DNA of 64,000 bases. Origin: Litomosoides sigmodontis (taxonomy: Eukaryota > Nematoda > Chromadorea > Rhabditida > Onchocercidae). The notes beneath the pieces are model-generated. The model was not told the origin of the DNA. It saw only the letters and a program-made list of their open reading frames with translations, and ran no database searches. Shown here in pieces: positions 43,796 through 55,985 of the stretch (its first letter is position 1; every line of letters begins with the position of its first letter). The position numbers and the translations under genes are program-made. Location: the NCBI GenBank assembly GCA_963070105.1, contig OY718803.1:2400507-2464506 (forward strand). The letters run 5' to 3'.

Positions 43796-46257
43796 AAAAA
43801 AGTAGTTTTTTTATTAGTGAATGTGTTCTACTGAGTTTCATTGACATTTTTTTATTGCAGTAAATTTAAATGACAAGCAACAAATTGCATTTTACAATTA
43901 ATGGATTTCAATTTTAGCTCCTTCAGATTTTACAGCTAAATGTGCGGAAGTGCTCACTCATTGCCACTGAAGTGATGAAGGAAGTTATGCGTGGCTATCA
44001 CTGATATCAAAAGAGTTACTGATAAAGAGAAGTGGGAATTCGTTGTTGAGAAGGAAGCTTCGTCGCACGAACTCTCTGATAAGCCAACACTTTCCTAGCA
44101 AATGGAACGTGTGATTTCCTTTGTTATCAGTAATTCATTGCCTTCCTTCGGTGATCAGCAAAAGGATTGAACTATCGTTTGTTAATTGGCACCATCAGCG
44201 CCCAGCAACTGTACTTTTTCAAAATTTTTTTTTTTGCTCAAAAGTTTGATTTTGATGAAAATTGGCAGGAAAATTAATATTTGGTGAATTTGTTAAAGAT
44301 TTATAACGAAGATGATCAAAGGATAATGTGTGCCAATAATTTTTGAATAGATAAATTATAGCAACGAACTCAACGCACTTTTTGAATAACCAATATTTTT
44401 TTTTGTAAAATGCACATTTATAAATTGTGAAATTTGGGAAATAAATTTCGAACGTGAAGTAATTTATGGAAAAGTACTGAAAATCACTATGTTTAGTAAT
44501 TCATTATAAAATCGATTAAACTTTTTGAGAGGTTAAATGTAAGGTGCATTAAGGAAGATGGTTGTGTTGTAATTTCATTCAAGTGATAGTAGTGCTATCC
44601 TAAAAAATTATATTTGCATAAAATAATTAGAAATTAATTAGTTGTGGAGCGGTTACTCATTTGGGTAAGTTAAAAGACATTTTATTAATTTATTAATTTA
44701 CATAAAATTTAACTAAATGAAAAATGTCATGGAATACTGCAAATTGTAAAATACTTTTTTAAAACTTCAATTATTATTCAAAGTTATCGAAATTTGCATA
44801 TGTCTATCTTATCACTAAACTCAAAAAATGTTTATTTTTTATTTATACAGTATCTTTAGAAAAATAACAATATAATTTATAGGTCAACTTTAAATGAGTG
44901 AATTAGTGTAAGAAATTTTTTTGGGCGTGTAATGACAGCGGTAATGATAATGGTAATGATCACTATCAGTAATCCACTATCACTTATGCGTGTTAATTCC
45001 AAGAGAATTGATATTTATCAATCTAAATAGAATAAAATTTTATTTTCATTTTACAGCTTATTTTAATTACAAAGGAAGATTGAAAGCTGCCTGCAAAGTG
45101 AATAAAATAAATCAGAAATGATAAAATTACTTTTTAGTTGGAAATCAATTCTATTGGAAATCACCAGCTAGTGATTACTGTCACCAATCACTCGAGCATC
45201 ATGATCACCGAGCAATTTGAAATCACAATTGCCAGCCAATTAGAAATCATAATTATGAATAAATTAATTAAAAGCTTCGATTACTAACTATGTTGGGTCC
45301 TAAAATATTACAGTATGACAACTACTATTCTGTTACTACCATCGTTATCATCATCATTATCGTATCACCATCGTTGCCGTCCATTTTTAACTTTTCATAA
45401 ATAAATGAACACTTTTGCAGAGCATAATTTTAAGCAAAGTGTTTTGAATTCAAATGAAATTCTGATTGATCTTTCATTCCTTCTAAGCATATTTTAAGTA
45501 TTACTAAATTAATAAAATTAAAAAATTTTTGAAATTCTACTTTACCTCGGAAACACTTTAACACATTGAATAAATTTTTAAAGCTTTTTTAAGTATCATA
45601 TTTTAATTACAAACATTCCTCCCATCCCTATTAATCATCTTCAACTATCAAAAATGGAAAATATATCCGAAAAAAGAACTAATTCTAAAAGTGAGAAAAA
45701 TTTCGCCTCATTCATCTCAAAATTTGATTTAATGGCAAAATTTAAAAAAAAAAAGAAAAAACTAAAAAAATAGGACAGAAATTTGGAAAAAAAGAAAACA
45801 AACGAAACTGGATTATTATTGGAGAAAAAGTGGAAACGAAAAAAAGAGTGGAATATTTGAAGGGAAATGATGCCCATTGACTTGACGAGGTGGAGATTTC
45901 GATAGGAAATGTCATCTTATCCATTTCATAAATTAAATTAATTTAATTTCAATTATTCGACAAATTATTAAGTGGACTAAAACAGGACAATGCCAACTAA
46001 ATATTTTATTAAAATTATTCGATGAATTGCTGCAAAAATTCCACCAAATAAAATCGTAAATAATTGAACAGACAGATCAAACGTCAAATGGAACAAACAA
46101 AAAAAAAACGAATGAATGACAGTATTAATTTTTTCTAAGAAAAAAAAAGAATCGCTAACATAAAAGTATTGATTTGGGAAAAAATGAATTAATTGTGTAA
46201 GAAAAAAGCATTTTGCCAAAAAAAATTTATTGCAAAATACAAAATAATAATTTTAGT

Positions 46258-46650
46258 TGGATGGAAGAGAAAATTTGAAAAGAAATTGAAAAAAAACAAC
46301 CACAACAAACTCGCTTTCCCTCTGAAATTACTTTTTTTTTCAATTTATGTACAAAAATAATTTTACCTTTCAACGCTTCATAATTTGAGGAAGTATTTTC
46401 CCGTCCCTTTTTCATTTGAATTTCACAAAACTATCAATCAATGAACAGTTAGAAATATTGAAAATAATTGAGAGCAATTTGATAGAAATGTTCTTTGGGA
46501 ATTGATGTTCACAGTGTAATTTTAAATAAAGCATCAATTACAGTTTAATTTACAATTCATTGAACTTTTTTTTTCACCAACAACTAAATGCTAAATATCA
46601 ATTAGCGGCCACAAATTTAGTAAGCTAAGTAATTAATTAAAAAAAGTTAA
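46258..46650. repeat. Dispersed repeat, copy A
   Basis: About 390 bp that match copy B at 53602-53990 in the same orientation. Shared blocks include TTTATGTACAAAAATAATTT, GAAAATAATTGAGAGCAATT and a later AAATTTA-TAAGCTAA block. Divergence is roughly 15-20% by eye with small indels. On the minus strand both copies encode EALKGKIIFVHK within short ORFs. Confidence 0.75.
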
Positions 46651-49600
46651 ATATTCTTACTTACTTAGTAACTTAAAAAATATTTTAGCTAATTGATTTA
46701 GCAAAGAAACAATGTTGCGCAATTTGTTTTTTGCTTACAAAAAGTTGTTACTGTGATAATTCCATTTGTTTCAAATTATTCAGCTAAATAATTTATGCAA
46801 AACTCCCATTTTCAAAGGTACATCCCTATCCCTTTCTTACATTTTGTGTAAATAACAAAAAAAAGGTGACACTTTCTGAAAAGTTTCTGGTTTTTTAAAA
46901 TTTTAGCAAAGTTTGAACCCTTGAAGAAAGACATTAATTAACAGCAAAAGACGAAAAATTAGCAAAAGATTGATTAATAACAAAGAAAAAAGTGAAATTG
47001 ATGATTAATGCTTCGTTGAGATAGTAATACAACACTTCTAAAACAAGCGCTTAGACAAACCACGTGCGCTGCGTGAACTTTCCAAATGATCGTTGAATAA
47101 TTAAGATGAAAAAAAGAAACATTTATTATTGCGGTTATTTTTTAAACGAAATGAAAATGAAATGAAAAAGTTTTAGTCCATCCTAGAAAGTCGTTGAGGT
47201 GGAAAATAAGAAAATTGTTGCTTCCGAAAATTCCCAGCCTATAATGCATCATTTATTACCACCGGACAAACCGGACAAACTTTAGCAAAATTTAGAAAAA
47301 TTTTAGTTAATTTGAAAATGGCTAATTTTAAAAATGATAAAATTTTTTATACACAATAATTTGTTACGAATTTGCAGCACTGCTCAAACTTTCATTTCAT
47401 TTAATTGTAAATATCGTAATTTACACATTTTTAATTATTGTATGTGCTATTTTCAATTATTACTTTTTCTAAATTTAGTACCGCTGATAACAATAACAGT
47501 ATTACCAGTAAATACAATTACTCCTTCGTATATTAAGTAATTTGGCGATACAGCACCAGCAGTACTGTTAAGATTTATGTACGATGGATATTTGGCAGAT
47601 AGAAATTAATTGAAAATTTATTTAAATTGTAGTAACCTAGAAAAAACCACGGAAATAATTTATCCATTAATGCATGACTTATTTGCTAATACAAATCGTT
47701 TATTGAAATACGAAAAATTTGCATATGAATGTTTTAAGCTCATTGTTATCAGCACTAATCATCTTTCAGTAACGAACAGTTCATAAATTACTCATTACTG
47801 GTAAATCGTATTATATACATGTCAATTAATTCATACATTTACTACAAGAATTCATTTAGTAACAGGTAGCTGCCATTTACTGAAATGCTAATGCTAAATT
47901 AATGATATCAAATAAACGCTTAAAAAAATTTCAATTGACGAGAAGCAAATTTCATAACAAAAGCAAATTATTTGCATTCCCTTTTTGAATGGAATTATTG
48001 TGGGCGAAGAAGAATGGTGCTTTTTTTTCGATCAATTAAAACAAGATCTGATGGAAGCAAATTTCTACGAAATTGAATTCTCAACTCTCTGGGCATTTCA
48101 ATAATTCAATGATAAATAATTCAGTTAAACTGTTTGCTATTTACCAATGTTCACATTTTTTCAATATTATTATTAGTGAACATTATTAGTATTATTATTA
48201 ATTATTATTACTATTACTACTAGTAGTATTATTACAAAGTGTTGTTATCAATAGGCAACAGTAGAGGTCTTTTTTAACGAAAGGACGAATTTCCAATGAA
48301 TTATTTAAAATTTTTTTTTTAATGACTTATCCGGAATGGGTGAGATAAAATGGAAGTAAAAGCATGTCAAGTGTCGAAATACGAAAAAGAATAAAAATAT
48401 TTCCCTTTTTTTTTTAAAAAAAAATATTATGCCATATGTTTGATCATATTGAGTAGGTGCTCTAGAGATATTTGAAAGGCTTGCTAGTCTTCGCCACTTA
48501 TCTTCTAAAGTTTTAAAAAAAAAAAAAAACGGAAGCTGAAATTTTATGCGAATTCGACCTCAAGTTCGTTCCTTTGAAGGTTCGCATAAATTAAAATTAA
48601 AATTCACGAATTCCTTTCACTTCCAGCAATTAGTATTTTAAAATTTTGCTCATAAAATTAGCATATAGCAGATATATTATTGTGCTTGTTAATTTAGCAT
48701 AATGTTTTTTTGTTCACTGTTCGCAATTGCTCATTTCACAAAAGGCGCTTAGATTTTTTTTCCTATAATTTTACCATTACTTTAATTTGAAAGTACTTGC
48801 TGAAAAATTTAGTAAAATTTGCTAAACTATTATTCGTAACAATTTCACTGAGCTAGGAGCTACAACTGCAAAATACCACATCAGCAATTCCATCTTACAT
48901 CTCTGAAATTGCACTATCAGTTCGAACACTGTTTCAGTTGCTATATGCAAATACTACTCGATGATCAACAAATGAATGATATGAAAAAAAAAGTGAAAAG
49001 TGGATGAAATGTTCCTTTCAATCATTCCTCAACATCTAACATATAAAATAGCGGACAGTAATCTGTAAAGAAATATATCATTAATCATATCATATCGTAA
49101 CTGATAACTGATAATCACTTAACAGGGAATAAAAAGCAAATTTATCCGAAAACAATACCACTACAAACCACTGCTTCTCTGTTGCCTTTCATTGCAGAAA
49201 AAATTAAATCAGAAAAAAAAAACAAACACGAAAGAAAGACAATTAAAAATGAGTGAGAGGGGGCGGGGGGGGGGGGGGAGGGGAGAACACTACATGAGAA
49301 AAAAAAAGAAAATTTTTTTTGAATGATAAATAAAATCAAAAGAACAAAAAAAAGCGAAAATTTGAGAGAGTAAGAGAAATGATGTGAAAATTAGTAGATG
49401 ATCGAATGAGATAGTTTGCTTTGTATTTATTTCTATTACAGTTTTTCATTTTTCATTTGAATTCTTTCAATTCCAATGCCAAATTTTTTCACACTCTTAT
49501 TGCCACTTCTCTCTGCATCTTTTTTTTTTTGTTTTGCTCTTTTTCTGCAAAGATTTCAATGCTTTGGAAATGACAATGTGGAACATTTCTAAAATGCAAT

Positions 49601-50914
49601 TTCATAATTCATCAATATATGTTGATTTCTCTCTTTTTTTTTTCTCATCAAAAATTTTTTTTTCGGCGAATCCTTCCTTTCATATGCATAAAATTTCAGC
49701 AGTCTCATTCATACAGTGCAACATTTTGTTTTGTTTTTTCTTTAATTTGCAAAAACTGAATTAATTTCCTCTGATCTTTTTCCTTCTCCTCCACCTGTCT
49801 TTCATTTTCCAAAAAATAAAAGAAATTAAACAAACAACAAAAAAAAAATGCAAAACAAAATGGAAAAGAAAAGAAACAATTTTGCGTTATTTTTTATAAT
49901 GACATACTGTAATAGGTATACTGTACCTAAAAATATATTGTACTTGCATACGGTTAAATATATCATTATTGCAATTTGATGCTATATGTATTGCCATCAC
50001 ATAGTAGTATGGTTGCACTCAAATGATATTAAACAGTTGCATTTTGATGGTCGAATGAATGACTTTTGCAATAAACTTCAATTTTTGTAAATTTTTTGAA
50101 CACTTCCAGAAAAAAATCACAAAACCTATGCTAACATCAACTTTTCGACAAACATTTCCCAAATTCCCTCAATTTAACAAGCAATGGATGTGTTGAAATA
50201 AGAATGCAATTTGAGGAGTAACTGATATGCTCTCGCATGTTTGTTAATTCGGTCAACGTAAAATCGGAGATAATTTATAGGTTACAGCATGTTGCGTAGC
50301 ACTCCTTTCATCTTTTCCACAACGCAACAACGCATTTGTCCTATTTAAAAGGCCAGGTTTTTCACTTTATTCCGTGCATTCTGTTTAATTTCAATAAGTA
50401 TACATACGTTGTTAGGGATTATGATGAAATTTGTGATCGCATAAAACAACGCACGTAGCCTATTTAAGTTACGTGGAGAAGAAGTAGTCTCAGTATCTGT
50501 TTTCAGTTACGTAGCAACACGTTCCTCATCCTTTCACTCCTATCAGTCATACGCTTCTTCTTCTCATTCTCATCCATTTCCCTTTTTTGAAAAATAATTT
50601 TAGAGAAGAAAAAAACAACAACTACCATAGTTTTCTGAAAATTTGTTAATAAAAAATTTCACTTTTTCAACTTTTAAATCTGCTTAAAAAGTTTTCACAA
50701 AGATTTAAAAATTTTCAAATAATTTAAAAATTGTGAAATTTTGTTGCCCCCAAAGCGAAAACGGTAGAAAGTGCAAAACGATGATGACGATGATCATAGG
50801 AAGCGATGAAATATCAATCGAACAAAATGGAAAGGCATACATGCAACGCATCGATTGATCTGTCTCTCTGCCCGCCCATCTTCAACGCTCTCTCTTTAGT
50901 ACTTCGTTTCACTT

Positions 50915-51050
50915 TCACACACACACACACGCACACACTCTTTTCCGCCTTTTTCACTGATTGCTTAAAATAAGACAGACGCGAAGTACTTCTTTTCTCT
51001 CTTTCTCCCTCTCTCTCCCTCTTTCTTTCTTTCTTTCTTTCTCCCATCCT
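50915..51050. repeat. (CA)n and (CT)n simple repeats upstream of MIF
   Basis: A 12-unit CA run with one GC interruption (about 50915-50938) and a CT/CTTT polypyrimidine run (about 50990-51050), 240-370 bp before the MIF start codon. They produce the minus-strand Arg/Glu/Lys-rich shadow ORF here. Confidence 0.8.
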
Positions 51051-51251
51051 TTTTTTTATTGAAGAATGTATTGTTAGCTTCTGCATGATTTTGTACATTT
51101 CTATCTTTCCGATCCGTTTAATTCAATCGGTTGAAATTATTTCACTTTTGAACTAAAATAATTTTTTGTTGCTTCTCATTCACTTGGCTTCATTATTTTC
51201 TTTGTAAATTGTTAGCGTTCATTTAAGCTACGCTACGTATTTAGCAATGAA

Positions 51252-51258
51252 TTTGCAG
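51252..51258 (+). promoter_or_regulatory. Possible trans-splice acceptor for MIF mRNA
   Basis: TTTGCAG, a good nematode acceptor, 30 nt before the MIF start codon with no upstream coding exon. This fits spliced-leader addition leaving a 30-nt leader, but an ordinary 5' UTR is equally possible. Confidence 0.4.
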
Positions 51259-51288
51259 CTGCGTGAAAAAGTGAATTCAACGTGAAAT

Positions 51289-52693
51289 ATGCCATATTTT
51301 ACAATCGATACAAACATACCACAGGATCGGATTACCACTGATTTCCTGCGGAAAGCATCAAGTACAGTTGCTAAAGCACTTGGAAAACCGGAAAGTGTAA
51401 GTGAACTGTTTCACTGGCAATTTTTTTTCCTTCCATAAAATTTAAAATTATTGTAGGAGAGAGAGAGAGAGAAGAAGAAAGGAAGGTGAGAAAAAGTTGG
51501 CACAATCTGAAACCTGTCAAAGGCTTTAATTGAAGTAATCTGTACTAAATAGTCCGACAAATTTATCAGTCAATTTCATTTTTCTTAACTTATGCTTGAA
51601 GAGCATTTAATCCTTTCTTTCACTTCCCTTTTAGCATCACCAATAATTGGGAAGAAAAGTGGGTTATATAATTATCACTTATACTTGAGCACTTAATTTG
51701 TTTATGCTGCACGTATGCTACAGATTTATACTATGCCTACCATGAGAAGTGATTATGTTAATATGGAATCTTGAAATTGTGAAGAGAGTGAAGTGAGCAT
51801 AATGTAAGCTTAATGTAAATGCTTAGTGAAACAAAATTTTGTGTTGAAAACGAAAAGTCAAATTTTACCATGATTTATGTGAAATATAGGCGTTCATTGT
51901 TTGCTTTATTTCTGATTGCAATAATAAGATTATGGATTATTTACGTGTATTTGAAATCGGAGATAACCAAAGATGGATAAATTTCGTGGGTTTTTAGTAT
52001 GTATCAATTCATGTTAACGGCGGTCAACCGATGGTGTTCGGTGGAAGTACGGATCCATGTGCTGTATGTGTTTTGAAATCAATCGGTTGCGTTGGCCCAA
52101 GCGTCAATAATTCTCACGCAGGAAAATTGTACACGCTGTTGGCTGAAGAGCTTAAAATACCGAAAAATCGGTTTGATTTAATTGCTATTTCTAATTTATG
52201 CATCTGAAAATGATAGTTTTCTTTCTTTTTTTGATTTTATCATAGTTTCATTTTCTCATACTTTCAGAGACATCTACTCTTGTAGCAATTGAAAATTTTT
52301 AATTTTTCTTATAACAGCGTTCTGCATACGTGGATAGCCACACTGCGATATTCAGCTGTCATTATCTAGATGCTAGCAATTACTTTTTCTCCCTGCAATC
52401 GATATAAAGTTCAAGATTTGCAGACTTTCCCTCATATTATTCGGTCCCGAGGAAGTTCAGAAGTTTTAAACATCATCCTACTCGTTACCGTTTTATCCTT
52501 GCTTCACAAAAATTTCCTCTCTATCTAGTTTAAAGCTGGATAATGTCCCTCCGATCATAACTGCAACTCTAAAGATCCTCAGCACTTTTCCATTCAGGTT
52601 TGAAAAAAATGAAGAATGTTTTTAAGATGCTACATTGAATTCGTGAATATCGATGCATCTTCGATGGCTTTTAATGGATCTACTTTCGGATAA
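51289..52693 (+). CDS. mif-1: Macrophage migration inhibitory factor homologue (MIF-1), complete, 3 exons
   Basis: Small trimeric cytokine-like tautomerase; nematode parasites release MIFs that act on host macrophages. Exons 51289-51396, 51998-52170 and 52627-52693 join in phase to 115 aa, the standard MIF length. The N-terminal proline that serves as the tautomerase base follows Met1 directly (MPYFTID). The thiol-oxidoreductase CxxC is present as CAVC (57-60). The core VNGGQPMVFGGS and the C-terminal SSMAFNGSTFG match my recollection of filarial MIF-1 proteins. As in all MIFs there is no signal peptide, so export would be non-classical. Exon 3 uses a TTTAAG acceptor. Flanked by long non-coding stretches, so it is a stand-alone gene. 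Confidence 0.97.
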
Positions 52694-52846
52694 TTCGATT
52701 TTACAAATGGAAAACGTCGCGTTTGAAGTTGTGAAGTTCCATTGAAAGTTTTCAGTTATTATTGCTTATGCTTAACAACATTTTTGTTCTCCATCCTTTT
52801 CTAATTTGTCACCCAAAAGTTTCTAGCAAATAGTTATCCGTTGGAC

Positions 52847-52852
52847 AATAAA
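52847..52852 (+). terminator. Likely poly(A) signal of MIF
   Basis: AATAAA 154 nt after the MIF stop codon; the first such hexamer downstream. Confidence 0.5.
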
Positions 52853-53601
52853 CTATTTAATCGTTCTTTCTCTTCAAAATGTTCATAGGATTTGTTCAAA
52901 TGGTTAATTATTAGAGGATGTGGAGTATGTAATACTTGACATGATCGATATGAAGTAGGACGTTCATAGCATCTGTAACGTACAATTACAGCTGATATGG
53001 ATACATGTTTCTCTTCTCACTCGTTTCTTTTCCCAACGTTTCTTTAGGCAAATTTTAATACAACAATTTCTTTTTTACTATCGAATTTGCCACAGGCTAT
53101 TTTCCTCTTCCTTGAATTGCCTTTTCTCTATTAGCGCATCAGTTCATGGAAATCATCGCCCTTTATTTCCATGTCAACGTCAATCTCACTGTAAATGACC
53201 ATTCCATTCGTCACTTACAGGGGGAATAAGCTCATCGGTAAGGAATAGCATTCCCATCAGATTTTAATTGCTTGAAATGAAGGAAATACGGAGCATTAAA
53301 ATTGAACTTCCCATTAGTCGAATGAACAAAGGACTTGTCATGGGAGTTTTTTGTTGTCAACGGGCACAGAGGAAGAGTGTGATGAAAGTTTTGGCGGAGG
53401 AATTATTTGTCTGTGAAGGTTATATGACAATTATGAAAGAATAGCTATTTCTCGTACTCTGGCACTCCTAATAATATTACTTGTGAAAACCGTTTTTCAA
53501 AATCGTTACAAATCAATATTACCGTACTATTAAAATCTAAAAATGAGGAAGTTGAGCTTAATTTCTATAGAAAAAGAGAATTCACAACTATGTTTTCATT
53601 A

Positions 53602-53990
53602 GATGGAAGGAAATAAAAAAACAAACTCGGCTCTCCTCTGGAATTATTTTTTGTTTATGTACAAAAATAATTTTACCCTTCAACGCTTCCCCATTTGAGG
53701 AGTGTAGTTTCCCTTCCTCTTTTTTGAATTTTATAAAACTACCAATCAATGAAAATCTAGTAGTGTTGAAAATAATTGAGAGCAATTTAACAGAAATGTC
53801 CTGGGAAGTGATATTTACAGTGTAATTTCAATGAAAATATCAATTACAGTTCAACCTATGATTCACTGAAATGATGAATGAATTTCGTAATGATAATTTA
53901 AATGAATAGAAGGAATTTCAGTAACTAATAGATGCTAAGCACAAGTTAGTAACTATAAATTTAATAAGCTAATTAAAAACAGTTAGTTTA
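53602..53990. repeat. Dispersed repeat, copy B
   Basis: Same-orientation partner of 46258-46650, about 7.3 kb away. See copy A for the shared blocks. It sits in the spacer downstream of MIF, so the two copies lie on either side of that gene. Confidence 0.75.
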
Positions 53991-54188
53991 AAAAATTGAG
54001 TATAATTAATTGTCCGTTTCGTGGTAGCAATTTAAATAATTGGCTAACTGATGAAGGGAAAATTCGTTTTGTTATGCTTTGAAAAGCATTTAATGCTCAT
54101 ACAACTTATTCCGTTAAAAGGCATGACATAAATCAGCACAAAAATAGTATCAGAATAATATCTTCAAATTCAATAAATTGAAATTTAC

Positions 54189-54223
54189 ATTGGAGTTTAC
54201 GTCATACTGACGTAAATTCCAAT
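54189..54223. repeat. Short perfect-loop hairpin with CRE-like arms
   Basis: 16-bp arms (ATTGGAGTTTACGTCA and TGACGTAAATTCCAAT) with one mismatch, around a 3-nt TAC loop. Each arm ends in TGACGTAA, a CREB/ATF-like core. Outer sequence GAAAT...ATTTC extends it imperfectly. Confidence 0.8.
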
Positions 54224-55985
54224 TCATTTCACTCCTCCAGGCAAACATGAATGGAAAACAGGGGTAGTCTTCGTCAGGAGAAAAGATGGCATTTTTGTCT
54301 GAACCAGGATTGCCTGAAATTTTCTAAAATATCCGAAAGAACTAAGGAAGAGTGAGTGGATAAAAACGACGGAAAGAGGTGAAAAGAGTCTTAATTGAAT
54401 CAGTCCATAAAAGAACGCGAATTTCACGTGACGTTAGATACACGAAGAAGGAAACCATTCGGGAGTTGATCGCCACCAGGTCATAGGATGGATGCATTCC
54501 AGTCATCAATGAGAACACTTGTCATTTTTCGTTCTTTCAATTAATACGCTTATTCTTTTTCTCTGTGCAAAATTTGTGAAATTCTTCTTCGAATAAATTA
54601 ATCATATCTGATGCAAAAAATATCAGTAAAATCGAAGGTCTCATTTTTCTCCCATTTAACTTTGACCCTTCCTCGTCTCTGACCTTGTAACAGACTGCTA
54701 CTGAATTGACGGTTTTGTGGGAGTAGAATGTCTATTATGCATATATATTCCATTACGAGAATTTCAGCATTGAGCGCTATGCAAGCTTGTCCCACGCAAC
54801 ACAGCTTTGGATGTAATTTTTAAACTTATGTACGAGACGAAATAACGATAGCACCAATTAGCATGATGAAAAATCATAGCTTTTATTTGTTAAAATTGTT
54901 GGCAAAAATGTTCTGTGTGCTCTGGTTGTTGTGATTTTCCACTATGAAATAATTTCCATTTTATAAAGTTTCATTTAAATTCTACCCGCTAATCCTACCG
55001 ATATTTATTTAACCATCCATCCATTGAATAATCTAAACTTTAACGATTATTTATGTCTTATTATGATATGCGAAGCTGCTTGTTTTTTTTAACAAAACTT
55101 TATTTTTCTCTTCAGGGAAAACAGATAAGAACAATAATGAGACCATGGGCAAAAAAAATCGACAATTCAAAACATAATGAGACAACAGGAAAGCCATCCA
55201 GTTAAATTTGGGAAAATTATGAGCCATATCATAATTAACTAATTGACTGTCCGCCTAATCTTATTTCCATTGATGATTCACTATGCAAACATACGGCGGA
55301 ATATCAATGAAAAACTACAGCTAATTTTTCCGTTTTCTTTTTGAATTTCAGTAATTACTGACACCGACAAATAATCCGCATCTTCATCAAGAAATCTTTC
55401 AGATCATTCCTTGCCTTGTTTTTTTCACAACAAATATCAAAAATTTACATCGGAAAAAAGTGAACGAAGAAGTCCAAAGAGCTTCAACAAATGCAAGATA
55501 ATTTTGAAAAACACATGATATTGCGTTCCTAACATAATTAAATTCAGAAAAAAAAATAAATTCGAACTAAAACCGGATTTTTGATAAGAAAAATGAAACA
55601 GGAGTCTGAACGTGCGATGGAAATCGAAATTGAATGAATGACTCACAACAATGAAAAGCAAGGAATACACCATTCTCCTGCTTCCCTAGCAGCAGTTCAT
55701 GGATGTCACTGATATATTAACCTGAAGGCAGAGCAACTCGGAACAAACAGACCAGTATGGGTATGCTCAATTAGTGGTTGCGTTATCAGTGATATGGACA
55801 GCGCTACATTATGATACTTCGTGGAACAATGGAAAAACTCAAAATAAAGTAATGCAGTTGTTTAAAGCATCGTGACATACACAAACGTAAATCTACAAAT
55901 CAAAAAATTGATAATAACAATGAAAACCAAGGATAAACCACCATGATTTAACCATATTAAGTTTATCCTATTTGAAAAAGAAAAC

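Larger units (their letters stand above)
43796..51251. other. Long AT-rich region with no recognisable gene
   Basis: 7.4 kb with no ORF over 80 codons and no exon I could link to a protein family. It contains a dispersed repeat copy (46258-46650), homopolymers including a G run near 49265-49278, and CA/CT simple repeats near the MIF promoter. Small or non-coding RNA genes cannot be excluded by eye. Confidence 0.5.
52694..55985. other. MIF 3' region and spacer to polybromo
   Basis: 3.3 kb between two convergent genes. It contains the MIF 3' UTR, dispersed repeat copy B (53602-53990) and a hairpin (54189-54223). ORFs here are short and show no family resemblance. Confidence 0.5.
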
